Shown here piece by piece: positions 13,020 to 25,149 of a DNA stretch of 64,000 bases. Numbering within the stretch: position 1 is the first letter of the stretch; each line of letters begins with the position of its first letter. Both the position numbers and the translations under genes were made by a program. The notes below the pieces were generated by a model. The model was not told the DNA's origin and did no database searches. It worked only from the letters and a program-made list of their open reading frames with translations. Source of the stretch: Gyrodactylus bullatarudis (lineage: Eukaryota; Platyhelminthes; Monogenea; Gyrodactylidea; Gyrodactylidae); assembly GCA_012064415.1 (NCBI GenBank), contig SSNU01000157.1:395556-459555 (forward strand), written 5' to 3'.

Positions 13020-13765
13020 CATGAAAAACTTTTATGGCATCTAGAATTGCAAAGAACTTTATTTCTTGTGCATTTACACCTATTTGTCATGCATCCTGTG
13101 GCATAATCACACCTCAACATTGTCATGACAAAAGACCATATTGGGCCAGAAGTTATTCAGTCCTCGGACTATCTTGTTTTTCAATTCACGACCATTGTCA
13201 GACTGTAATATTCGTGGTAGGCCATCATGCAGAAATATTTCAATGAGTTTCTCAGACACCTCAACAGAGCTTGAGAGCTCTAAGTGTCACGAATTTGGTT
13301 AGGTGATCCTGAACAACAAGTATGAATTTGAATTCCCCATCAGGAGATCAATTAAGTCCATCTGAGCTCTTTCATTGAATCGCTGCGTGATGATAGGATT
13401 GGTGACCAGACCCTTCTTTTTGGTTGTCTTATTTTTTGCAAAATCTTCACAAAGATCAAGATAAATACCGATTACGTCCTTGGATATGTTATAATATCTT
13501 TGGGATATATTGGCCTTCATATTATTGAGACGACAATGTCCAAGACTCTTTTGTTTAGAATCAACTGTGTCAAAGATTTCATGATCCCTCACAAGGACAA
13601 GAAGGTTTTCATCTGGTGACTCTCTCTTTTTAATAACACGCTCTTCTCCATCAATTACTTGAAGATCGTACTTCTTTGCTAGCTTTTAGAGGTTCTTATC
13701 TTCTTTCAATGGCTGTTTGGATGCCTTGACTTTATTGATTAGATTACAATACTCCATCGTTGAGC
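13020..13765 (-). pseudogene. Decayed KRBA2/Ginger-like DDE integrase
   Basis: On the minus strand the readable order is: a YDLQVIDGEERVI block, an IFDTVDSKQKSLGHCR block, a YYNISKDVIGIYLDLC segment, and the start of a catalytic core (ERAQMDLIDL). After a frameshift near 13.32 kb comes an FILVVQDHLTKFVTLRAL segment and then a LQSDNGRE segment. This order matches the integrases annotated in invertebrate genomes as KRAB-A domain-containing protein 2-like, related to Ginger transposons. The first two catalytic aspartates are visible; the region of the final glutamate is lost or unreadable. At least one stop near 13.69 kb, one near 13.28 kb and the frameshift mark it as dead. No long terminal inverted repeats were found nearby. 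Confidence 0.75.
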
Positions 13766-16700
13766 CTTAAGTAATTTTGGCTTTTTTCTAGTCTGCGGAG
13801 GGCTATGTTGAACTGCTCGCGAATAGACATAATGATAGAATGACTCCAACTAATGATCATGTCTAAATTATAAAGTCCCCCGTTTCTCATAGGCTGGACC
13901 TGGTAAGAGGTTTCTCAACTTCAAACCTTTGATTTACATGAGACAAATACGCTGTGGTAGAAAACTTACTAGACCTCTTTTAGTAAAAAATTAATTGACT
14001 TTTCCTATTTTTATTTTGATAAGATGTAAGATTTTTTGGTAAATTCGCATTAAAGTATTATAAATTTTTTTTGAGGGTCTAGTCATTACACACATTATGA
14101 CTCTCATCATGTTATTTATAGTAGAGTCGTGGTAGGGTCAGAATTTTAAGTTTTGATCTACCCTTATTATTGATAGACTGATTAGGCAATTCATTTGAAT
14201 TAATCAGAAACATTGTGCTCAATACAAATGTGCTCATCAAATTTTATCAGTCAGTGGGAGAGACATGTAAATGAAAAAAAACTAAAAACATAATCTTTCT
14301 GATCATGATTTTTTGTTCCTGTGTTTTAATGATGATTTATGGTTACGTCAATTCTTGTGCAATTAATATTATTGTTTATTTCAACTTTTAGTTTATTTTT
14401 AAAATTAATTCTTTGGTTAAAATTCTCAAAAGTAACTAAGCTATTTTTGATTATTGGAAGAGATATTGTACTGATGGTTTGTTTCTCACCAATCGGAATT
14501 ACTCAAGAGAAGATTTTACAATTTTCATTCAAAAACTGTTCCAAGAGTTGTTCTTTGTCTCAATCTAATTAATTTAAACTGTATCTTCTAAAAATGTATC
14601 CCGAAATAATAAATTTTCCCCAGTATCTTCAAAAATTGTTTTTAAAATTAAATACACAAACATATTTAATATTACGATAAGTCAATCTTTTGAAATACAC
14701 TGTAATAAACTGTTAATTTTTTAGTTACAAAGTGTTTTAAGAAATCGATTTCTGATCTCTTCCTTCACTTTTAAATTTTACCCTACTGTGGATTGTGATC
14801 AATAATGAATGAAAAATATAAAATCTTTACTTATCTCAAAGATAGGCTGAAAATCAATCTCAATGTATGAATACTGATTCTTCCTTATAGAGTTAAGTTT
14901 CTCAAGAATAACTAATACATAATAATAAGAAAATTTGAGTTTTGAAATTTTTTTCAAATGCTATCAGAATCTGATAAATCAGATAAAGAAAGAAAAAGAA
15001 ATGGTTAAATATTCCTCAATTTATCCTGTATCTATAGGAGAAAGATTAAAACAATGCAAATTCTAATTACCATTTCAGAAACACATAATTATGTTAGCAT
15101 TTTTCCATAAAAATACTAATATTTATAACCTGAAATCTGTAACCATTAGGGAAAATTTATTTTCGAAAATTGCCAGATACCTAAAATAATGATGTTTTAT
15201 TTTTCTAACAATTCCAAGTTTGAAATTTCTCTTGGAAGTAATTTCAATACAATAAAGTTTTAAAAAATTGCATTTTTGGAATTCCAGTTGATTCGAGAAA
15301 ATTTTTGATCTTCATGATTGGTTTGAACAAATAAATAAATTCCAACAAAAAATTTATTCTAGGATTAATTATAATTAAATAATTATTTACAGTTTTAAAA
15401 GATTCCAAAAATAATTGGTTTTTTGTAGTAAAATTCTTGTAAATAAGCTGTTTTATTGTCTAATTTTGATCGTCTTTAAAATCGTTAAAATCTGTGAAAA
15501 ATGGTCGTTTAATTCCTGCTATTGGTGAAAGTAGGCTCCGAAATCTTCATCAAGATTTTTTTCAAGTACAAATTCACATCAATCAACTTAGTTTTAGAAA
15601 TTTGCAAGAGTCTTTACAAAATTATGGAAGAGAGCATGAAATTCTTATTTATTTTGTTACCTTGAAATTTATTTGTGTTGAATAAATTACATTCCATTTT
15701 ACTATTATAATTTGGTTAAATAATAAATAGATTGAAATAAATTCAACTTACAGAATCTTCATTTTTGAAAATTCCTCCAATATGTATGGTATTCGTTCGC
15801 TTGAGGATTTTAAGCTTTTCCTTTACCAACTCTGATCTAGACTTCATTTCTTATTAAATCCGATTATAAATTTTCTGTTCTTTTCGTCCCTGATTTCTCA
15901 TGACAATTTTATAGAGGATGACTCAAAAATTAGCAGCTCTTTCTTCAGTCTGAATATTTTTTGAGTCAATAAGATGATTTTTTGCTTATAATTATATTCA
16001 TTGCATAGAAATTATCCCATCGTTAATCCCAGTTATGTCATTCGTCCTGCATTCTGATTGGTTGAGAAGATTTTTCTTCTTCTTAATTCGTTTGTTCTGT
16101 TTCACATTTTTTAAATTCGTGTATAAGTAAATCCTTTCCTGGATTTTAAATAAAAACCTCTTCTAATTGCGCCCAAAAAGTAATTTTTTAAACAACACTT
16201 ATCCTACTATGTAGTAGAGAAAAATTCTTCTCATTTCTACAAAACTTGGTTGGTGTATTCTTGCGCTCAAAACTGGTAATGTTGTAATCCTAGATAAATG
16301 TGAAGCCACAAAGCATTGGATTCAAGACAAAGGTCTAAGCAAGTTATACACAATTTCAAAAATCTAAAAAAGCACCAAAATTTTCGTTCAATTCAAAGTT
16401 TCGTAATTTTAGTTAATACGAATTAATCTGTTAACCCTCATATCGTTTGGGATTATTTCCTTGAAGTCCCACTGGGTTATTTCTATCACATATCATTTTA
16501 GGAACTCATTATAACTATTTTTCAATTAACCCTTAGAAAATACTTCGTTTACCACCTATTCATTAATCTCTTTGAATGCGAGGCATGAAAAAATTCTTTG
16601 GGACAAAAAGTAAAATTTTATGAATTGACTGAATTTTTGAAAATCAAATAGGGTGGATCTGTGAAGACTTGACGAAATAGCTTTTTACTTTCTGTGTAAA

Positions 16701-18780
16701 ATAAGATTCTTACAAGGAAAACTTAGGAATACTCAAAGAAGAAATTTGAATTAAATGATCAAAACTTTTCAATAAATATTTTATAAGGATGTATCGGCAT
16801 TAAAATCCTCGAATATAAATGCCGATATATCATAACAGGAAACTAACTTATTTAGTCAATTCCTCAATATTTTTACTATTAGTTTAGGGATTCTGTTAAA
16901 TCCTATGGGTGATAATTTTAATAAATTTCAATATTCTGAGTCAATTTTGATTTTAAAGTGTTAATCTAAATCAAATTTAATTTAAATTACCTTATAAAAA
17001 TGAATGAGAAAATTTATTCTGAAAAAGGTTTCTTGAAATACTACACCTAGCTAATATGAAGATGTGAATTTATGGTGTTTACAAAATTCTCAATTATTTG
17101 ATCAAGAAATAGAATTTGACCAAGATTTTTTGAAATCCAAATCATAAGGCTTATATTTCAAGATATAAAATTTTGAAAAAATCAGTTTTTAAAGAAATTA
17201 TGGCACATTTCAAATCTTATTGTGGCGCGAAATTCCCAATGATTTCAATTTGGCTGATTTCAAAGTGAGAGAGTGATCAAAAGTTAACTTTTAGGAGATG
17301 AAAAAATTCAAAATTTGAATCTTTTTTGAGTAATACGAATACAAGTATGCACTAGGGTGGGATGAAATTTTTAACCTCATTTTTGTACCAACTTATCTGA
17401 TAAAACTGTATCGATTATAAGCATTATAATGCTATGCCTATGAAAAATAATTATTTTGTATTGAAGCATTTGTTGAAAATGTGATTCAGTTTTAAAAATC
17501 CAGAATTTTTCAAATCACCGCTTAATTTTCAATGAATTTTTACTATGCAATCAATAAAATCCGGTTTATCTTGGCCATTTAATGAGTTTCTTGAGTTTTA
17601 TCTTCAAAAATAGTAATATTATCATCTGTTTACGAAATGTATTCGATAAATTGTGCTCTCATTCTAATCTTAATTTTCCTTCGATGGATGGAGTTATTAC
17701 TCTAATAATTCTGATTATTATGATTTTTTAAAGAAATACTACATCCTTCTCTTCCTTTTCTTTTTCAATACAAGCCAGAAAACAAGATAGTCATGTAGCT
17801 AGTGAACATCATGATAGTCAATTAAAAGAGTAATACTGCGAGAAAACTGAGTAAAACCTCAAAAAGTTATTCATCATTGATTCCAAAATTTATTTTTTGA
17901 ATATAATTTGATTATGAAAATATTATAATGATTCTGTTTTTGTTTATCATGAACAAACAAAGATTTTGATCAAAGATGATTTAGGGGATCTTTGAGTGAC
18001 TCTTTGTCTAAAACAGAGAAGATTTTTTCAAATTTCCTATGAAAAAAGATTTTTAGTAAATCGCCACTTTCAAATGATTGTAATCAAAGAAATTCGTATT
18101 GTGTTTCTAGAATCTGTATGCATATGGGGATCTTCTCCAGCACTGAATAAAAATATCTCACGAAAGACTTTGAATCGTAAAATGATTTTTTCAAGAATTT
18201 GAAGAGCTTGGATGGCTGATGTCATGTACGGGGAAAAAAGTAGAATCACTAATAACTGGGTTGAAATCTCTATTGTTGTGTTTGGAAATAAAGATTGCTT
18301 CGAAAGAGATCACTGAATAACCTAAATAAAAATGACCAGAAAATCCGGTGAAAAAGAGTCGAAAATAGTTTGATATTCGTATCTTTATAATAAATCATTA
18401 ACTTTTTTTGGTATCGAACTGTTAAAGTTGTAAAGTATCAAATTTTTATGCAAATATATTAAAATTTCTAACGTATGAGGCAGGAAATTTTTAATTTTCA
18501 ATAATTTAGCGTTTGAATCTCTATACCTTTTTCAGGTCTAGTTCATAGATTGAAAAACTCAATTTTGTATTTGTACAACTCAATTGATTATTAAATTGAG
18601 TAAATAATTAATGCAGGAAAAAATCTACAGTGTTTTCTTCAATCGTGCACTCGAAAAAGTAATTATTATTGCTGTGGATTTTTACAATTTTCAATTTCGT
18701 ATTTTTTCAATCCTCTTTCATAAATATGAATAGTCTAGTTCGTTTTTATTTTTTCCTATTTGATACTTCCTTCTTCTCTT
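13766..18780. other. Noncoding AT-rich stretch with repeat relics
   Basis: No convincing exon. Small open frames at 14.34, 15.49 and 18.0 kb have no recognisable domain. The identifiable content is a short copy of the TTAA-bounded MITE at 16.43 kb and a decayed copy of a dispersed repeat at about 17.05-17.15 kb. Confidence 0.5.
16431..16608 (-). mobile_element. TTAA-bounded MITE, internally deleted copy
   Basis: Starts TTAACCCTCATATCG and contains CCCACTGGGTTATTTC, AGAAAATACTTCG and TTTACCACCTATTC, in the same order as the reverse complement of the 9.26-9.73 kb element. It then jumps to GCGAGGCATGAAAAAAT, which corresponds to the opposite tip. About 300 internal bases are therefore missing. 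Confidence 0.45.
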
Positions 18781-18784
18781 CATT

Positions 18785-19345
18785 TACCACATTGTCTCCT
18801 TATCGTAAACATGACAAAAAGATAAGAGCGAAAATTCTTAAATTAAACGATAAAGGGAAAGCATGGAGAGAATTTGCTGAAAACTCTGATATGCCTTATA
18901 CAACAGCAAGATCATAGATAATATCTGAACGACTTGCTCCAAATCCTTGAGGGGGTCCTATAATATGAAGAAGCCCCGACAAATGGTCGATTCTCTCATT
19001 AATTTCGTTGAAAACAATAACCAAGCCATCTCAATGTAAGGAAATTATTCATTCCAAATTTCGTATTTCAGTGGCTATTACTACGATACATAGAGTTGGA
19101 AATCCATGATTTTTATGAAAACCTCGATTTTTTCATCAAAGATTTTTTGGAATCATACTCATGTTACCTATTGGGATGAACTCTCATGAAAATAAACTAG
19201 CCAGGAAAGAGTATGTAAACAATGAAATTGAAAACAGATCTGCTGGATGTCACTTGATATGGGTAGATGAGAGTAATTTAAATATATTTTGTAAGCGAAA
19301 ATAGGGAAGATCAATCGTTGGGACAAGAGTTAGAGTGATTGAATC
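18785..19345 (+). pseudogene. Decayed Tc1/mariner-type transposase
   Basis: An N-terminal helix-turn-helix stretch (KIRAKILKLNDKGKAWREFA followed by PYTTARS) is followed, across stops and frameshifts, by QMVDSLINFVENN. Near 19.25 kb comes LIWVDESNLNIFCKRK, then GRSIVGTRVRV. The second half matches the Tc1/mariner (IS630-type) catalytic block, where a W/Y-x-DE-x-N-F precedes an R-GR-G sequence. Stops at about 18.915, 18.95 and 19.29 kb show that it is inactive. The family is clear from motifs; the subfamily is not. Confidence 0.65.
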
Positions 19346-19480
19346 AAATTTTTGATGAATTTCACTTTTATTCAATTTCGTATGACCATATTCCAGATAA
19401 ATTTGAAAATATTTTATTTCGACAAAAAATTAAAATTTTTACATCAAGCTCTCAAAACTTTAGGAAAAAATTTAGTGGCA

Positions 19481-20775
19481 GTTATATAGTGATAATCAAT
19501 AATAAGTATACACCTATAGAACCTGTCCTCTTATATTAATTTTAAATGATCTTGAGACTTGGGATATTGACTTCTAAAGAATGAAAAATTCTTTATTAAA
19601 ATGCGTATTTTTAAATATAATTTATTTCAACATAATTCAGTAAATATAAATTTTCTATTTTTCATAAATTTTTTTAACGTCAAGTTTAAGTATACACATT
19701 TATTTTGTNNNNNNNNNNNNNNNNNNNNNNNNNNNNNNNNNNNNNNNNNNNNNNNNNNNNNNNNNNNNNNNNNNNNNNNNNNNNNNNNNNNNNNNNNNNN
19801 NNNNNNNNNNNNNNNNNNNNNNNNNNNNNNNNNNNNNNNNNNNNNNNNNNNNNNNNNNNNNNNNNNNNNNNNNNNNNNNNNNNNNNNNNNNNNNNNNNNN
19901 NNNNNNNNNNNNNNNNNNNNNNNNNNNNNNNNNNNNNNNNNNNNNNNNNNNNNNNNNNNNNNNNNNNNNNNNNNNNNNNNNNNNNNNNNNNNNNNNNNNN
20001 NNNNNNNNNNNNNNNNNNNNNNNNNNNNNNNNNNNNNNNNNNNNNNNNNNNNNNNNNNNNNNNNNNNNNNNNNNNNNNNNNNNNNNNNNNNNNNNNNNNN
20101 NNNNNNNNNNNNNNNNNNNNNNNNNNNNNNNNNNNNNNNNNNNNNNNNNNNNNNNNNNNNNNNNNNNNNNNNNNNNNNNNNNNNNNNNNNNNNNNNNNNN
20201 NNNNNNNNNNNNNNNNNNNNNNNNNNNNNNNNNNNNNNNNNNNNNNNNNNNNNNNNNNNNNNNNNNNNNNNNNNNNNNNNNNNNNNNNNNNNNNNNNNNN
20301 NNNNNNNNNNNNNNNNNNNNNNNNNNNNNNNNNNNNNNNNNNNNNNNNNNNNNNNNNNNNNNNNNNNNNNNNNNNNNNNNNNNNNNNNNNNNNNNNNNNN
20401 NNNNNNNNNNNNNNNNNNNNNNNNNNNNNNNNNNNNNNNNNNNNNNNNNNNNNNNNNNNNNNNNNNNNNNNNNNNNNNNNNNNNNNNNNNNNNNNNNNNN
20501 NNNNNNNNNNNNNNNNNNNNNNNNNNNNNNNNNNNNNNNNNNNNNTAAAAAACTAATTCGAAAAAGTGTATACTTAAATATGACGATTGAAAAATTAATG
20601 AAAAATAGTAAATTTTTATTTAATGAATTCTGTTAGAATTTACTACGAATTGATCTATATGAATATGTAGATAATTTAGCACTCTTTCGAATGACATCCC
20701 ACGTCTCAAGATCATTTAAAATTAAAACAAGAAGACAGGTTCTATAGGTGTATACTTATTCTTGACTACCACTAT
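19481..20775. repeat. Long inverted repeat flanking an assembly gap
   Basis: The left arm (about 19481-19708) contains AATAAGTATACACCTATAGA, ACCTGTC and AAATGATCTTGAGAC. Their reverse complements lie at about 20545-20775 in mirrored order (GTCTCAAGATCATTT, GACAGGTTCTATAGGTGTAT). The arms are about 230 bases and imperfect. An unsequenced interior sits between them. It could be a transposon with long terminal inverted repeats; the interior that would tell is missing. Confidence 0.7.
19709..20545. other. Assembly gap (837 Ns)
   Basis: Run of unknown bases lying exactly between the two arms of a long inverted repeat. Any open frame called across it is an artefact. Confidence 0.98.
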
Positions 20776-21600
20776 ATTTAATTATTTATTATATTTTAAT
20801 CTGAAAATGTCTCCAAATTTTTTTGCTCAAGTATTCTAAATCCAAAAGAGTGTGACTTTATTAATACAATAGTGTAATTGATTCATGAAAGATTGAAGAT
20901 TTGTTGAAACACGTATATTTTGAAGTTTTCGAATTCTAGAAAACTAACCCCTGCTGAAAATTGAAATAACAAATCGAAATTCTAAATAAAAGCTTAATTA
21001 TTTAAAAAAATATTTAAAGTGTATTTCAAGAATTTTTCGATGATATCCGATTGTACAGATTTGAACAAAATTTTCGCCTACTGTACAAAAGAAAAAATTC
21101 ATGATAATTTTTTTTAAGTAATAGTATTTTCAAATTTTATAAATGCTATAAAATTATGAAATTTTCTTTTCAATCAGAAGTAAAAAATCAAATTTTAAAA
21201 TTATTAATGAAAACTTATCGAGTAGAGATATTCAACGGCTGAGTATCATCAGTAAAAATTACCAGAGCAATCCCTGCTTATTTGTACTTACATTATAAAG
21301 CTAATCTAATTTATCGAAAGCCTACTATAAATAGCTTTGAAATTTAGGAATATAAATTTCAGATTAGGCTTTCCATTAACACCAAGTTTAATAATCTTAC
21401 TCTTTTACCAATTTTCTTGTCTTTAAGACTGTGAAAAGAGAGTAAAATCTTATTTTTTTCATAGGAAAACGTTTTTCAATGCATTATTTATTATTGGAAT
21501 CAAAGAAATTGCATCTATGATGCAAGATAGATTTTCTTCCTGTAAAATCTGTTCATATGCATATAGATCATCACTCAACCACCACTTTTCGTTAATCTCT
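20776..21600. other. Noncoding AT-rich stretch
   Basis: I see no coding exon or recognisable repeat here. Confidence 0.45.
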
Positions 21601-22050
21601 CGTTATTTAATGTATTTTAGTAGGAATAGAACATGAACAGACCAAAAACTATACCAATGATACGCAGTTTCTTGAACAATGGTGACCAATGAGTTTCGCA
21701 ACCGACTGTAAGTTCGAGTTGATTTGGCTACAACATATTCTAAAATGCTCCCATATGAGTTCTTGATGAGGATACTGATTTTGGTTTGAAAAGTCTCGTT
21801 TAGAGCTAAACATTGTTTTCCAAGCACTAATAATTTCTTGTCATGGAGTTTATGTCTAATACATCATGCATGCTTCCTTTACAATTAGCTTCTGAGTAGC
21901 ATAATAAATTTCTTGAGAAACTATTGATGCGAACAGCCAAGATTTTGTCAATTTTTGTAATTTCTTTGTTCTTTGAACAAATTTTTCAAAAACAGTGTAT
22001 CTGAAATTACTCTCCAGCTTGATTATTAGTTCATAAATGCTGGTAGACAT
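21601..22050 (-). other. Unrecognised minus-strand coding-like remnant
   Basis: Two neighbouring minus-strand open frames of 64 and 74 codons, separated by stops around 21.83-21.86 kb. Their composition is less biased than nearby noise (FEKFVQRTKKLQKLTKSW in the first; a mixed, leucine-containing second). I recognise no domain. They may be parts of one decayed mobile-element gene, or chance. Confidence 0.2.
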
Positions 22051-22249
22051 GATCTTAATTTATTGCATTGAGTAGGTGTAGATACATGATCTATCAAGGC
22101 TGTTATTGGCACGTTGGCTCCTAGTAACATCATCAATCAAAGCGTTTATCCCTAAAATGAAATAGTTTCTTCATCTAAAAGTATAATTTAGTTATTTTAT
22201 TGTATTCTTTCCGATCCGTCCTTTCATTTCTTTATCTACACTATTTCAA

Positions 22250-22620
22250 TTTTGATAGCTACAGATCAGGCACGCTCTGAAACGAGCAATTGCTTGAGCC
22301 GAAAAACTTGCCTTGCTGAGGAACGTTCAGGTTTATTCATCCGGGGGACGGCCACATTCTTTGGTAGTTCATACAATGAGGACATGTCGGCAACTGGGTT
22401 TCCACGTGGCAAGCGCCATAATTCTCTTGACCTAATCATTTAATCACTCCCTGAGAAATTCTCAGTGAGAATGCAGTGCGCCGAGATACTAAAAGCATAG
22501 GGGGTTCTGGTGCAATAGTGGGATACCACTTGTGGTGTCACTTATTTCCCTAAACTTCAATGATCTGAGAGGCGGAATACCTTGCTAGGAGCACCAAATA
22601 TCATCATATTACAATACGAG
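22250..22620. other. Less AT-rich unrecognised block
   Basis: By eye this is distinctly richer in G and C than its surroundings (for example CATCCGGGGGACGGCCACAT and GGGTTTCCACGTGGCAAGCG). It contains several short complementary pairs such as GATACCACTTGTGGTGTC. I considered ribosomal RNA and tRNA and could not match either. It could be part of a retroelement terminal region or a structured RNA. Confidence 0.3.
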
Positions 22621-23705
22621 TCGACTTAACGGTTTAAAATTGATCTCAGTCCCAAAATTTGCCAAGAACCCATATCGCTTGTTAATCGCCACGTTAAATT
22701 AAACTTTGGTAGAAACTCTGGATCAAAAAATTGCCATTGATCGATAACGTCTAAGCTAAACATACTTGCAAATTTGTATGAACGACAAATCATAAGAAAT
22801 TATACTTTAGGTCCTTAAATGTAACTTATTCAAAATAATCTTAAATACTGAACATTTTCTACAGGTGTGGCTAGACTATTTAAAGTTATTTCATTTTAAA
22901 TTAGAATATTTTTCTGTGTTATTTTTCCTGCCTTAACTTTTGCATTAAGGCAGATGTCATTTAAGAAATGGGTCATCTGATATGTGAAGATAAAATACGC
23001 ATTTTTCATCTTTATTTAGCGAACTAGAATTCTGAAAAAATGAATGAATTAACATTTCATAAATTTTACTTCATTGTACACTAAGCGATAAATAAATTAT
23101 TCCAATAATCATCAAGATTATTCTTATTGGATGAATATGCCATTTTCACAAATATCTTTTTGAGCGCAAGTATGTTTATTCATTTCTATTTCAGCCATTT
23201 TGTAAATCCTCCTAACCACTTTGGCTGCTCTTCCCTAAAGAGGGGAAGAGGATGATGTTTGAAGACATTTCTTTCCTGTCAAAAGCCTGTTTCATTCATT
23301 TCTATAAGACTACAAATCTTTCTATTCTTCTTGTAAATTTAGACTCCATTTTATATTAACAAATATTCAATAAAACTGGTGATGATTTAAAAAAACTGTT
23401 AAGATGTTTTATTCTAAATTTTCACTTTATTTAAGATTTTTGTATTTTTCTTTGTTTTTCTCTTGACCCTCTAGATGATGATCAAGTGTGATAATCGTTG
23501 CAAATTTAGAAAAGAAGAACTTTATTTGTTATTCAAATTGGCATAATAGCCTATCTTGCAATAATAACTTGTTAATCTTGGAACCTAAGTTAGTTTATTA
23601 TCGTTGATTTTAAGATTACCAGATAGTTTCAACTTTTAAGAGTCTTGAGTTAAGACTATCAAGAGTAACAAGATTAATCAGTAATTCAATCTACATATCA
23701 TCCTT
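22621..23705. other. Noncoding AT-rich stretch
   Basis: Nothing coding seen. It might hold the 3' untranslated part or terminal repeat of the minus-strand retroelement whose coding remnant ends near 23.71 kb, but I could not find a matching long terminal repeat upstream near 27.8-28.5 kb. Confidence 0.4.
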
Positions 23706-23709
23706 CCCT

Positions 23710-24870
23710 TCAAATAGAAGTGAGTAGTCTGTAAGTCTGCTTTCTGTTCCGTGATCCTCGTCTTATAGCTTGTTGTTTCTTCATGGCTTGCCCGGGCCTG
23801 CCCATTATCTCACCTATCTCACTCTCCACATTTCTTTCCAGCCGAGGCTCATTTGCCTCCTTGTCCTTGTTCACAGTTATCTCTGTTTTGGTAAGTTCAG
23901 CAATATGCACCAGTTTGCCGCGATCATCAATCATCGTGCTCTCCGAGTTTTGCTTGACTTCTCTAGGTTGAGACCATCCATTCTTCTCTTCATATATATA
24001 TCAAGACATGAGTTGGCCTCTTTCTCATTCTCGGCCTGTAGGCAACGATGCCGTGACTGGGAGTTTTTCCTTTTGAATCCGGGTTGTTATTCCGGTCATT
24101 CATGAATTTGGCTACAGCCTTCTCAACGGTTCCTCCGTTCTTTTCTCTGAACATTCTCAGATCACGAATTGCACATTCAGTCGTACCATTCGACTGGTGA
24201 TGTCCTGCCACCGTGTTTGTTAACGTTGTACCGCACTCCTCTAAGAACCGTCTCGTATACTCAGCTACAAAGTTAGTTCTGTTGTCCGCGACCATTGTAT
24301 CCGGAGCTCCCTATACGCATGAAGACACTCTCCAGTACCTCAACCAGGTATTCAGCTTACATCTTGTGCAGTCTTTCAATATTGCAGTATTTTTAGAATG
24401 CGTCAATGAGAACCAACCACTTCTTGTCTTCAATGTTCGCTATGTCAGCATGCATCTTCTCCGCGGGCTTTTCGGAGTACTTCTCACAGAAAATTCCGTG
24501 GTGTTGGAACGCACGAATTAAACTCTGCAATTCTACCTTGTTCTTTGGTTCAGCAATGCTGCTCAGCTTCTCAATTCTGCCTTGATCTGACTGAATTTCC
24601 TTCTAATTAATCAGGAATTCCATAAAACTGATTTCCATTTTCTTGGCTTGCAGCTTCGGCTGATTAACAATAAACCTCAGTGGAAAACATAGTACCCTTT
24701 ATGCGTTGATATGCAGGTTAGGTATTGAGAGTCCTCATGCAACTTTATCTGATGGTAAGCGTCCGACAGGTCTATTACTGAGAAGAATCTGAACCTCGCC
24801 ACTTTAGTTAGCAGGCTCTCTAGCCTTGGTGTAGGGTAACCTTCAGGGTCGATGAATCGGTAGGACTGGA
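23710..24870 (-). pseudogene. Ty3/gypsy-type polyprotein remnant, RT-to-integrase part
   Basis: Read on the minus strand, the order is: a reverse-transcriptase block (YPTPRLESLL, then FFSVIDLSDAYHQIKL and STHKG); a stretch full of stops where the rest of RT and RNase H should be, too short for them and therefore deleted; an integrase core piece (VADNRTNF followed by HHQSNGTTE, showing the second D and the final E); and a charged C-terminal tail ending at 23710. This is the pol order of Ty3/gypsy retrotransposons of the K02A2.6-like type. The N-terminal half of the same element appears to be at 27.32-27.82 kb, separated by later insertions. Dead by stops and deletion. Confidence 0.75.
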
Positions 24871-25149
24871 GGAAACCTCACAAGTCTTCTTATGTGTATA
24901 TCGTATATGCTGGGTGTGTGCGCGAACTTCTACCCGTTTTTAAAACCATGTAAACAATAAAACAGTATTACAATCATTGTGATATCACGTAATCTTTAAA
25001 GTCTCATGGAATCTCTCAATTAAGTGCTAGAAAGTCAACCGATATATCAAATTGAAGCTCACGATCTCGTAAGTTTGATTAAACTAGTTTAAATTTTCAT
25101 TGATCAAAAATAATGTATATAATTTAATTTACATTGAAGGCAATTAATC

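Noticed and set aside
19601..20556. Open frames of 315 and 283 codons
   Set aside because: They are almost entirely translation of the N gap and are not evidence of a gene.
22250..22620. Ribosomal RNA fragment
   Set aside because: Phrases such as AATAGTGGGATACCAC suggested large-subunit rRNA, but surrounding bases do not follow any conserved rRNA segment I know.
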